From the NCBI GenBank assembly GCA_937864115.1, contig CALMII010000049.1, forward strand, positions 1 through 44,046: DNA of 44,046 nt, read 5' to 3'. This DNA comes from an uncultured Steroidobacter sp. GTDB taxonomy: Bacteria; Pseudomonadota; Gammaproteobacteria; Steroidobacterales; Steroidobacteraceae. Numbering within the stretch: the stretch's first letter is position 1; every line of letters starts with the position of its first letter. The position numbers and the translations under genes were made by a program. Shown here in pieces: positions 26,445 through 35,096 of the stretch. The notes below the pieces were generated by a model. The model had not been told where the DNA came from. It searched no databases and saw nothing but the letters and a program-made list of their open reading frames with translations.

Positions 26445-29216
26445 CTAGTGGTCCTGGAAACTTCCCAGGACGCAGGTCAGTCCCTCCGGCGTGAGCGGCA
26501 GCGAGAACGCATCGCGCGGCGTGCCCTTCGGATGGGATGCCAGCGTGGTCGCCACCCACTCCGTTATCGCCTGGCTGCGCGGCCAGAGATGTCCGCCGAT
26601 CGGCGGCAGGTAGTTCAGATCGTGCGTGCACGACACGGTGACGACGTTCGACTGGCTGGCGAAGTAATTGGCCGCGAGCTTCGTTGACGGGTTGTAGTTC
26701 GCGATCAGCGGACCGGTCGCGCCGTTGAGATACCACTTGTCGGTGGCACCGCCCCACAGCACGATGTTGATCGATGGTTGCAGCGCCTCTGCGGAACGAT
26801 CGAGCGGCCTCGGCGCCACACGTCCGTCGATGATTGCATCGCCCACATTCTCGGTGGTGATGGGCACGCCGTCCGTTCGATACCACTCGCCGGAGGCAGG
26901 CGCACCGCCCGCAAAGAATCCGGAGCTGAAGGTCAATGCGCGATTCGTCGCGGTGCCGCCGGCGGAGATGCCGCCGATGTAGATCCGCGTCTGGTCGATC
27001 TCGTAACGCGTCGCGGCGCACTTCACCATCCGCTCGAAGAAGCGCACGTCAGTACCTGCATCCTGATACTGCGCCACGTTGCCCTGGGCAACACCGTCGA
27101 ACCATGGCTCCCAGGTGCGGCCATCCTGCGTGGTGACCGTGCCGGATCCGCACACGGAGTTGTTGCCGTTCGCCGCGCAGATTCTCACCGGCGAGATGAC
27201 CGTGAATCCTTTCGCAGGCAGCCGGTCGATGAATGTCGCACGCATGAAATCCGTTTCCATTTCCGCGGTGCCCGTAAGAGAGACGAATACCGGCCGCGGA
27301 CCGTCGCCATCCGTTGCGGGAAGGATGCGGAAACTGCGCGAATAGCCATCCGACATGAAGCCGGAGTTGAGGCCATCCTTCGGCGTGAAGTCGGCAGGAC
27401 AGCTTGCCGTCCAACGCAGAGGAGGCGGAACTGCATCGGACTCGAGAATCGCCAGTCCGCCGGCAACGTTTGCGCCCCAGGTCCAACCGTACCCGGCATA
27501 GATGCGTCCGTTCGAAACCACCGGTCCGCTGGTCGAGCCGTTCGGGAATCCTTCTGCGGCTGTATCGTAACTGCCGACCTGCGCACCCACCGGCATCGAG
27601 TGCAGCAGCGTGCCGTTGGTTGCGTCGACGACGCGCAACTGGCCATCCCACGTGATGAAGTACAGCAAGCCGTTCGCCACGGTGTTGCCGCTGAAGCTGC
27701 CCGCGAGAAGATTCAGACTCCACACCACATCGCCGGTGGCAGCGTCGAGCGCGAAGGCCGAACTGGTGCCCGGCCGCGCGTCGAACCGACCCGTACCGAC
27801 CGTCGACGTGTTGTTCGTGAAGTAGATCCGGCCGTTCGCGACCGTCGGCGTACCCATCACACCACCGATCGGACTGCCGGACGGCGTGCGCGGATCCACG
27901 GTGCGCTGCCACACCCGCTCGCCCGTTACCCGATCAACCACCGTGTAGTGGCCGCCCTTGTCGCCGACGCCCACGAGCTTGCGCACCGTGCCGTTGACCG
28001 TGGCCTCGAACAGGTTCGGCGCGGCGCCGACGTCGCGGTCGAGGGTGCCGCCGTTGATGGTGTAGACATCGTTCGCGGTGATCTGGTGATGCCAGACGAG
28101 CGCGCCCGTCTCGTAGTTGATGGCGAGCAGCGCATCGGAGTACGGACCGGCCGGCGTGAAGTAGGCCTGTCCGGTGCCGATGTATGCGAGCTTCAGCTCC
28201 GGATCCACGGCCACGCTCGACCACACCGACACGCCGCCGCCGCACGACTCGGGCGGGCAGACGGAGAGGCGCCACTTCTCTTCGCCGTTCGCGGCATTCA
28301 GCGCGACCACGGAACCGCGAAACAACGGCGTGGCCGCGAAAAAGACCTGGTAGGAAGCCGCGCCGATGAGGAGCGTGTCGCCCACGACGACGGGCGAAGA
28401 CCAGATCCGGTTGTACGGGGTCGTCTCGATCTTGGAGGTCCAGCGCAGCTTCCCCGTCGCGCGCTCCACCGAATAGACATTCGAGTTGTCGCCGGCGATG
28501 TAGACACTGTCGCCCGCCACGAAGGGCGACGGCGTCAGCATCGAGTTCTGCAGTCGCGTGGCCCAGATGTCGGCACCCGTTTCTGCATTGACCGCCTTCA
28601 GCCAGCCGGCGTAGTCGCTGAAATACACGACGCCATCCGCCACTGCCGGCGTGCTCGAAACGCCCGCACCGGGGACGCGGTGCGCGACTCGCAGGTTCGC
28701 CACGTGCGTCGCACCGATGGTTTCGTCCTTCGAGGCCCGGGTGTTGGCATAGTCGTGACCGAACATCGACCAGTTCTGCGAACCGATGGGCAGCGGCTCA
28801 CCGCTCGTCACTGCGGCCGTCGTAACGCTGAACACGGCGTTCACGCCACCCACCGTCAACGTGGCGCTCACCGCGGTATTTGCCGCCGAGCTCGACGTGA
28901 CGCGCACCGCAACCTGCTGACCGTTGTTCACCGTGCCGTTGGCGCTGGTATAGGCCGCGTTGTTGATGGAGTACTCGCCCCCGGTCACGCTGATCTGGGC
29001 CGCGGAGTTGATACCGGAAATGGTGACGGTCGAAGACTCCACCGGCGTACTGACGGCGACGTTCGTTCGCGCCACGAAGGTAAATGGGTCCGGCGTGGTG
29101 TCGGTGACCGGCGGTGGCGGCGGCGTTGTTCCGCCTCCTCCTCCGCCCCCTCCCCCCCCACAGGCAGCAAGCGCAGCTGCGGCAAACATGGCAACGGTAG
29201 CAATCTTCAATCGCAT
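26445..29216 (-). CDS. Lipoprotein PVADH-like / OPH-like fusion
   Basis: 923 aa from ATG 29216 (GAGGGGGGAA upstream). Lipoprotein signal with LAAC (Cys19), then a poly-Gly and poly-Pro spacer. Residues about 48-140 form an Ig-like beta-sandwich (TVTISGINSAAQISVTGGEY). The PVADH-like propeller covers about 145-560 (SCGGGVSVWSS, YSDALLAINYETGALVW), and the OPH-like hydrolase about 585-923 with GISAGG (predicted nucleophile Ser751), GGATDKW and the His region SCTHDLNYLPPIGGHLWP. No heme motif, no DNRLRE module, no dockerin. The catalytic-Ser motif and His region differ from the other two fusions, so substrate preference may differ. Probably held on the outer membrane by its lipid and spaced by the low-complexity linker. 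Confidence 0.87.
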   Translation of the reverse strand: MRLKIATVAMFAAAALAACGGGGGGGGGGTTPPPPPVTDTTPDPFTFVARTNVAVSTPVESSTVTISGINSAAQISVTGGEYSINNAAYTSANGTVNNGQQVAVRVTSSSAANTAVSATLTVGGVNAVFSVTTAAVTSGEPLPIGSQNWSMFGHDYANTRASKDETIGATHVANLRVAHRVPGAGVSSTPAVADGVVYFSDYAGWLKAVNAETGADIWATRLQNSMLTPSPFVAGDSVYIAGDNSNVYSVERATGKLRWTSKIETTPYNRIWSSPVVVGDTLLIGAASYQVFFAATPLFRGSVVALNAANGEEKWRLSVCPPESCGGGVSVWSSVAVDPELKLAYIGTGQAYFTPAGPYSDALLAINYETGALVWHHQITANDVYTINGGTLDRDVGAAPNLFEATVNGTVRKLVGVGDKGGHYTVVDRVTGERVWQRTVDPRTPSGSPIGGVMGTPTVANGRIYFTNNTSTVGTGRFDARPGTSSAFALDAATGDVVWSLNLLAGSFSGNTVANGLLYFITWDGQLRVVDATNGTLLHSMPVGAQVGSYDTAAEGFPNGSTSGPVVSNGRIYAGYGWTWGANVAGGLAILESDAVPPPLRWTASCPADFTPKDGLNSGFMSDGYSRSFRILPATDGDGPRPVFVSLTGTAEMETDFMRATFIDRLPAKGFTVISPVRICAANGNNSVCGSGTVTTQDGRTWEPWFDGVAQGNVAQYQDAGTDVRFFERMVKCAATRYEIDQTRIYIGGISAGGTATNRALTFSSGFFAGGAPASGEWYRTDGVPITTENVGDAIIDGRVAPRPLDRSAEALQPSINIVLWGGATDKWYLNGATGPLIANYNPSTKLAANYFASQSNVVTVSCTHDLNYLPPIGGHLWPRSQAITEWVATTLASHPKGTPRDAFSLPLTPEGLTCVLGSFQDH

Positions 29217-29624
29217 GACTGATTCCCCCCTCGTCGCGACCGACACGGCCGCCCTGATCGTTTGTGGTTGTTGTTGCCAACATACCACTCGCTCAAAAAA
29301 TAATTCAAGACCCGGGTACAGGGATTCCCCGGAAAAAACCGGCGTTCATGTCGACATAGTTCTCATTTTTGTCGTACCGGTCGACAAAGCGCTGCCGCAT
29401 CGAAGAGCTGCCGGCCGGCTTGGGCGGGTCCGCTGGATGACCCGCATCCGGTCTCGCCCCGGCTCCGGAACAGCATCGTTTGCTCGTATTGCTGTGGCTT
29501 CTCTTTCCCCCGCTCCTTCTCTTGTGGACTAGTCAACTGAATTGGTGGTATGTTCCCGACGTCCAAATTGCACACGTGGTATGCCGACGATCATTCAGTA
29601 AAACAAACCAATTCAGGGGGTCAC
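29217..29624. promoter_or_regulatory. Divergent control region, fusion gene 3 / TonB receptor
   Basis: 408 nt with no gene. Close to the receptor it holds TGAATTGGTGGTATG (29538-29552), a variant of the promoter core at 33651 and 43789, next to AGTCAACTGA (29531-29540), a partial match to the 16-bp operator. Both suggest co-regulation with the catabolic genes. Confidence 0.5.
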
Positions 29625-32147
29625 ATGAAGACGCACATAACAGCGCGCCCGACCACAGAGCGCGTAAATCGACCCGTTGTCTCGTCAATTGCCGTTGCCG
29701 CAACGGCGCTGACACTGTCCTCGCCGTTGGTCCTAGCCGCCGAGGGAAGCGGCCGGACGCTCGAAGAAGTCCTCGTCACCGCACAGCGACGCCCGCAGAG
29801 CCTTCAGGATGTTCCCGTCGCCGTTTCCGTCGTCTCCTCCGAGACCATTCGCGAACTGTCGCTGCAGAACCTCGATCAGCTCTCCGCCTATGTGCCGGGA
29901 TTCAGTGTGCGCGAGGGCGGCGAACAGACCTCCATCAGCATTCGCGGCTTCGCTACCGGCCTGAACTTCGGTTTCGACCAGTCGGTCGGTCTCTTCATCG
30001 ACGGAATCTATGCAGGACGCGAGCGTCAGTTCCGCAGCACGTTCCTCGACATCGGATCGGTCGAGGTGCTCAAAGGCCCCCAGGCCACGCTCTTCGGCAA
30101 GAACACGACCGCCGGCGCGGTGGTGATCACCACCGGCCAGCCCACCCAGGATTTCTCCGCCGATCTGAGCGCCGACTTCACGTCCGAGATCGATCGTCAG
30201 ATCTACACCGCCGTGGTCAATGGCGGGCTTACGGATACCCTGGCCGCGCGGGTCGCCCTGCGCTACTCGGAAGAGGATGGGTACGTTCGCAATACGCTGA
30301 CCAACGAGCGTGAAGAACAGGGCGAAGACTGGATCGCCCGCGCCACGTTCCTGTGGACGCCCACGGCTTCCTTCAGCATGCGCACGAAGCTCGAACATTC
30401 CGAGTACGAACGTTACGGACGGGCATTCAACATTTCCTCCGTGAACGGCGTGGAGGTCGGACGTCCCACCTGCTTTGGCATGGCAACCGGCTGGCCGTGT
30501 GCCGCCACCGCGGCAGACGTGGGTCCCGAGGCCCGGCTGAGCAGCTACCTCGCCTACGATCCGGACTTCCTGGCCGGAACCTTCGACCAGACCTCGAAGC
30601 AGCAGGAAACGGCGGACGTCGAAGCCAACAACGTCGCCATCCGGATGGAGTATTCGTTCACGCCCGACACCCGGCTGGTCTCGATCAGCGGGTACTCGAG
30701 CTATGACTCCGAAGATCAGCGCGACGTCGACTGGAGTCCGACGGACTTTCTCTATGAGCCGATCACCCAGGAGTTCGATCAGTTCAGCCAGGAATTGCAA
30801 CTGTTCTCGAAGATCGGCGATCGCTTCGAGTACCTGCTGGGCGTTCATGGCTTCAAGAACGACTTCTACGTCGATCGCCGCACCGACGTCGACATTCGCG
30901 TCTTCCTGCTGCCATTCGGCGTGCAGCCGACGGACCCGCTCATCTTTGACGGCCCGGCGAGCGACTGGCGCTATGCGCAGCTGCGCTATCTCGATCAGGA
31001 AACGGAGAGCATCGCCGCGTACTTCTCCGGAACGTTCGATTTCACGCCGACCTGGCACCTGACCGCCGGCCTGCGCTGGAATCGCGAAGACAAGACCGCG
31101 ACCGACCGCTACGCCCTGTCCGAATTCGGCTCGACCCGATTCCTGGATGTGTCACGCGACAGCGGCGGCAACCTGATCGGCAGCCCCGCCGATGTCGCAT
31201 TGATCACGCGCATCCTGGCCACGTTGCCGGGCAATGTGAACGGCATCATCAACACCTCGCGCGTCGGCTTGACGCAGACGATCAGTGAAGAGGACTGGTC
31301 GCCCGAAATCACGCTGTCGTGGGATCCGACGGCCGACACCATGCTGTATTTGAAAGCGGCCCAGGGCCATAAAGGCGGCGGCTTCAACTCCGCGACCGTC
31401 GGCCAGAATGCCTCCGACAGAACGTTCCGTGACGAAACGGTCACGGGCTACGAGTTCGGCGGCAAGCTGCGACTGCTCGATGGCAGCGCCGCACTGAACT
31501 TCGCGCTCTTCAGGCAGGAGTTCGAGGATCTGCAGACCTCGACGTGGGTCGGCGACGCATTCGACGTCGGCAACGCCGGCAAGTCACGCGCGCAAGGGCT
31601 CGAACTCGAAACCATCTGGCAGGCCACGGAAGCGCTCCGGCTCAATGCGAGCATGATCTGGCTCGACGCCCGTTTTCTCGAGAACTCTGGGAACGCTTGC
31701 AGCATTCCCCAGCGCTACTTCCCGGATCCGGTACCGGGCTGCGTGTTCACCCCGGCCGATACCACCGCAGGAACGCCCGCGTCCTACCTGCAGGACAACT
31801 CGGGAGACCGCTTCGCACCCACCTTCTCCGGCAACTTCGGCGTTGGATATACCGCAAGCCTCACCAGTTCGCTGGAGCTGCTGATGCGCGCGGACGTCGT
31901 CTACACGGGTCATCAGCGCAACCCACTCGATCCGACCATCGAGCAGGGCTCACGCACACTGCTCGATGTCGGCGCAACGTTGCGACCTGCAGGCGAAGAC
32001 GGCTGGAGCGTCGGTTTGCTCGTGCAGAATGCAACCGATGAGGAGTACTACTGGTACGAGTTCGAGGCGCCGGCGCAGACCGGCACTCGCATCGGGTTCC
32101 CTGCCCCGCCGCGGATGTACACACTGCAGACACGCTATCGCTTCTGA
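29625..32147 (+). CDS. TonB-dependent outer-membrane receptor
   Basis: 840 aa from ATG 29625 (AGGGGG upstream). Signal peptide about 1-39, TonB-box region EEVLVTAQRRPQSLQDVPV, plug domain with LDQLSAYVPGF, SISIRGFATG, LFIDGIYAG and VEVLKGPQATLFGKNTTAGAV, then a beta-barrel ending in the aromatic terminus YTLQTRYRF. It imports a large ligand across the outer membrane with TonB energy. Placement between fusion enzyme 3 and the CoA-pathway genes suggests uptake of oxidised polymer oligomers. Close relatives import steroids, sugars or siderophores, so the ligand is inferred only. Confidence 0.92.
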   Translation: MKTHITARPTTERVNRPVVSSIAVAATALTLSSPLVLAAEGSGRTLEEVLVTAQRRPQSLQDVPVAVSVVSSETIRELSLQNLDQLSAYVPGFSVREGGEQTSISIRGFATGLNFGFDQSVGLFIDGIYAGRERQFRSTFLDIGSVEVLKGPQATLFGKNTTAGAVVITTGQPTQDFSADLSADFTSEIDRQIYTAVVNGGLTDTLAARVALRYSEEDGYVRNTLTNEREEQGEDWIARATFLWTPTASFSMRTKLEHSEYERYGRAFNISSVNGVEVGRPTCFGMATGWPCAATAADVGPEARLSSYLAYDPDFLAGTFDQTSKQQETADVEANNVAIRMEYSFTPDTRLVSISGYSSYDSEDQRDVDWSPTDFLYEPITQEFDQFSQELQLFSKIGDRFEYLLGVHGFKNDFYVDRRTDVDIRVFLLPFGVQPTDPLIFDGPASDWRYAQLRYLDQETESIAAYFSGTFDFTPTWHLTAGLRWNREDKTATDRYALSEFGSTRFLDVSRDSGGNLIGSPADVALITRILATLPGNVNGIINTSRVGLTQTISEEDWSPEITLSWDPTADTMLYLKAAQGHKGGGFNSATVGQNASDRTFRDETVTGYEFGGKLRLLDGSAALNFALFRQEFEDLQTSTWVGDAFDVGNAGKSRAQGLELETIWQATEALRLNASMIWLDARFLENSGNACSIPQRYFPDPVPGCVFTPADTTAGTPASYLQDNSGDRFAPTFSGNFGVGYTASLTSSLELLMRADVVYTGHQRNPLDPTIEQGSRTLLDVGATLRPAGEDGWSVGLLVQNATDEEYYWYEFEAPAQTGTRIGFPAPPRMYTLQTRYRF

Positions 32148-32337
32148 TGGATGCCGGCCCGGTGCGAGGGATCGCATCGGGCCACCTCTCCGGCAACGGC
32201 TCTGACGCCAGCGATTTTCCCGCCCCGGCACATGACTGACTGGCGGAGCGCACGATCACACCCGGGTGAAAAAATACTCGCCACGGACATGATTTGTCGC
32301 TACGGTATGGCGGCGTTCATGGAGAACAACGACGAAC

Positions 32338-33561
32338 ATGGCCACGCGACCTCGCCCGGAGCCCACCAAGAAATTTCATAAGCGCAAGGACATGATCCTG
32401 CGCGCCGCCGTCGAAGTGCTGAACAAGAAAGGCGTCAAGGGCATGACGCTGGCGGATGTCGCCTCCAAGCTCGATCTCGTGCCGACGGCGGTGATGTATT
32501 ACTTCCGCAGCAAGGAAGAACTTGCCGCCTCCTGTTTCCATCGCTCCATCGAAATCTATGATGCGCTGGCAGCCCAGGCCGACAACGCCCGCACGGCTCG
32601 GGCGGCGCTGGAGATCTTCGTGCGCGGCTTCTTCGAACACCGGCGCAGGATCGTAATCGGCGAAGCAGATCAGATGGCCGTGTTCAACGACGTGCGTGCA
32701 GTGCACGATCCTGGCGTGGGCAAGGCCTACGAGACGATGTTCCGTCGCACCCGCAGCCTGCTGATGAAGTCGCGCGAGTTCAGCAATCTCGAACGCATCC
32801 ACTGCAATGCCCGCGTCCATCTGCTGCTGTCGCAGCTTTTCTGGTCGATCGTCTGGATCGACCACTACGACACCGACGATTACGGCCGCCTGGCCGACCA
32901 TGCACTGGATATTCTCGAGAGCGGTCTCGCCCATCATCGCGGCAAATGGGCGCCGCAGATACTTCCGTCATTGCCGGCCCCGACGAGCGATCGTCCGGGC
33001 GAGAGCCGCGAAACGTTCCTTCGCTCAGCGACCGTACTCATCAACGAACAGGGATATCTCGGCGCGTCGGTTCAGAAGATCTCCGAACAGCTCAACGTGA
33101 CCAAGGGCGCGTTCTACCACCACAACGACGCCAAGGATGATCTGGTCGAAGCCTGTTTTGCGCGCACGCTCGAGGTCATGCGACACGCGCAGCGCGCGGC
33201 GGCGGCGGCAGCGAAGACAGGCTACGACAATCTCGCCTCCGTCTGCGCCGCGCTGCTGAACTACCAGCTCACCGGCAGCGCCCCACTGTTGCGAACGTCG
33301 GCGCTGACGTCCGTGCCGGAGAACATCCATCGCCAGCTGATCGGCGAATTCGATCGCATTTCCGGCCGGTTTGCGCTCGTCTGCAGCGATGGCATCGCGG
33401 ACGGCTCGCTGCGGGCAGCCGACGCCACGATCGCCGCCCAGATGATCACCGCCATGATCAATGCCTCGGCCGAACTGCATCTGTGGGCACCCGGCGTCAC
33501 CGCTCAGAGCGGCGCAGAGATCTACGCCCGTCCGCTGTTCGAAGGCCTGCTCACGAAGTAG
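32338..33561 (+). CDS. Tandem TetR-family regulator
   Basis: 407 aa, about twice the usual TetR length. Two complete N-terminal-type DNA-binding domains are visible: about 15-65 (ILRAAVEVLNKKGVKGMTLADVASKLDLVPTAVMYYF) and about 222-270 (FLRSATVLINEQGYLGASVQKISEQLNVTKGAFYHH). Each is followed by its own helical ligand/dimer domain. It may act as a single-chain pseudo-dimer. It lies between the TonB receptor and a 3-hydroxyacyl-CoA dehydrogenase on the same strand. The target could be the 16-bp operator described elsewhere, but that is equally possible for the TetR at 39439-40140. Confidence 0.85.
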   Translation: MATRPRPEPTKKFHKRKDMILRAAVEVLNKKGVKGMTLADVASKLDLVPTAVMYYFRSKEELAASCFHRSIEIYDALAAQADNARTARAALEIFVRGFFEHRRRIVIGEADQMAVFNDVRAVHDPGVGKAYETMFRRTRSLLMKSREFSNLERIHCNARVHLLLSQLFWSIVWIDHYDTDDYGRLADHALDILESGLAHHRGKWAPQILPSLPAPTSDRPGESRETFLRSATVLINEQGYLGASVQKISEQLNVTKGAFYHHNDAKDDLVEACFARTLEVMRHAQRAAAAAAKTGYDNLASVCAALLNYQLTGSAPLLRTSALTSVPENIHRQLIGEFDRISGRFALVCSDGIADGSLRAADATIAAQMITAMINASAELHLWAPGVTAQSGAEIYARPLFEGLLTK

Positions 33562-33650
33562 CAGGGCCGCCCGTCCTTCCTCGCCCTGCGCGTCCTCTGC
33601 CGCGCAGCATCGCCGCCGCATTCACTTCTGCGTTCGCCGTTACTCATAAA

Positions 33651-33685
33651 TTGAATTGACGGTATGTCGGCTTGATGTCTATAGT
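33651..33685 (+). promoter_or_regulatory. Sigma70-type promoter of dehydrogenase gene
   Basis: TTGACG (33656-33661), 18-nt spacer, TATAGT (33680-33685). The core TTGAATTGACGGTATG (33651-33666) is identical to that at 43789-43804 upstream of the thiolase, with the same spacing. The leader is about 80 nt. The 208-nt gap between the tandem TetR and the dehydrogenase contains nothing else recognised. Confidence 0.65.
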
Positions 33686-33769
33686 TTTCGAAATATTCTG
33701 GCCTGTATTTATCCACTGTTTTTGAAAGGGTCTGCGCCGCCAGAGCAAGCAGATCCATGGATATCCGAT

Positions 33770-35053
33770 ATGACTGCATCGATTACCCCGACGGTAGCCA
33801 ACTACATCACGCAAGCCGAATCGCAGGCTCGGACCGTACCGGACATCCCCAGTCACGTTTCATTGATCCCGATTGCCCGCGTCGGCATCGTCGGCGCCGG
33901 CACGATGGGCGGCGGCATCGCCATGAATTTCGCCAATGCCGGCATTCCGGCCAGGCTCGTCGAAACGCAGGCAGCGGCGCTCGAGCGCGGCCTTGCCACC
34001 GTTCGTCGCAACTACGAAAACAGCGCACGCAAGGGCCGGATCACATCTCAGGATGTGGAAACCCGCATGAACCTGCTGAGCGGCTCGCTCTCGCTGGACG
34101 ACCTCGCCGATTGCGACATGATCATCGAAGCGGTCTATGAAGACATGGCCGTCAAGAAGCAGATATTCACGCGCCTCGACGCCATCGCGAAGCAGGGCGC
34201 CATCCTTGCAACCAACACCTCGGGCCTGAACGTCGATGAGATCGCCGCAGTCACCCGCCGCCCGGAAGCAGTGATCGGACTGCACTTCTTCTCGCCCGCC
34301 AACGTGATGAAGCTCGTCGAGGTCGTGCGCGCCGACAAGACCAGCCAGAGCGTGGTCGCGACCTGCATGGACCTCGCCCATCGCCTTGGAAAGATCGCCG
34401 TCCTCGTCGGCGTCTGCCCGGGCTTCGTCGGCAATCGCATGCTCTATCCCCGCCAGGTTCAGGCGGAGCAGCTGCTGTTCGAAGGCGCGATGCCGTGGGA
34501 CGTCGATCGCGTGCTGTGCGAATTTGGATTTCCGATGGGTCCCTTCCAGATGGCAGACCTCGCCGGTCTCGACATCGGCTGGTCGCGCGAGACCTCGCGT
34601 GGCGAAACGCTCCGCGATGTCCTGTGCGAACAGGGCCGACTCGGCCAGAAAAACCGCGCCGGCTTCTACGACTACGACGAGAATCGCAAACCCACGCCCT
34701 CGCCCATCACGGAGAAGGCGGTACGCGATTTCTCGGCGCGCAAGGGAAAGACGCCGCGGACCATCTCCGACAGCGAGATCCTCGAGCGCTGCCTGTATCC
34801 GCTGATCAACGAAGGTGCGCGCGTGCTCGAGGAACGCAAGGCGCTGCGCGCTTCCGACATCGACGTCGTATGGCTCTACGGCTACGGCTGGCCGAAGCAT
34901 CGGGGCGGTCCGATGTACTACGCCGACTCGGTCGGGCTTACGAACATTGCCGCCCGGCTGCGCGACTTTGCCCGCAATCACGGTTCCGCGTTCGAACCAT
35001 CCTCGCTGCTGGCGACACTCGCCTCGCAGGACCGCGGTTTCCTGTCGGCGTAA
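33770..35053 (+). CDS. 3-hydroxyacyl-CoA dehydrogenase, FadJ-like without hydratase part
   Basis: 427 aa from ATG 33770. The frame is open further upstream through the promoter, which cannot be coding. Rossmann motif GIVGAGTMGGGIAMNFANAG about 38-57, ATNTSGLNVDEIA, catalytic His in GLHFFSPANVMKLVEVV, then a duplicated C-terminal domain (PGFVGNRM, FGFPMGPFQMADLAGLDIGW, WLYGYGWPKHRGGPMYYAD) as in the dehydrogenase half of FadB/FadJ. The enoyl-CoA hydratase half is absent. It oxidises 3-hydroxyacyl-CoA with NAD+. Driven by the promoter at 33651-33685. The hairpin at 35066-35088 ends it. Confidence 0.9.
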   Translation: MTASITPTVANYITQAESQARTVPDIPSHVSLIPIARVGIVGAGTMGGGIAMNFANAGIPARLVETQAAALERGLATVRRNYENSARKGRITSQDVETRMNLLSGSLSLDDLADCDMIIEAVYEDMAVKKQIFTRLDAIAKQGAILATNTSGLNVDEIAAVTRRPEAVIGLHFFSPANVMKLVEVVRADKTSQSVVATCMDLAHRLGKIAVLVGVCPGFVGNRMLYPRQVQAEQLLFEGAMPWDVDRVLCEFGFPMGPFQMADLAGLDIGWSRETSRGETLRDVLCEQGRLGQKNRAGFYDYDENRKPTPSPITEKAVRDFSARKGKTPRTISDSEILERCLYPLINEGARVLEERKALRASDIDVVWLYGYGWPKHRGGPMYYADSVGLTNIAARLRDFARNHGSAFEPSSLLATLASQDRGFLSA

Positions 35054-35065
35054 CGCCGGACGGAC

Positions 35066-35088
35066 GCCCGGGCGTTACGCGCCCGGGC
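35066..35088. terminator. Bidirectional hairpin between convergent genes
   Basis: 9-bp GC-only stem GCCCGGGCG/CGCCCGGGC with loop TTACG, between the stop of the dehydrogenase (35053) and the stop of the minus-strand CoA ligase (35097). No T-run. Confidence 0.6.
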
Positions 35089-35096
35089 CCGCGAAC

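Noticed and set aside
26778..29222. 814-codon plus-strand frame opposite fusion gene 3
   Set aside because: Shadow of the minus-strand propeller/hydrolase gene, with low-complexity Arg/His content.
33656..33769. Upstream extension of the FadJ-like dehydrogenase using a TTG start
   Set aside because: The extension overlaps the -35/-10 promoter shared with the thiolase. The ATG at 33770 gives the normal N-terminus.
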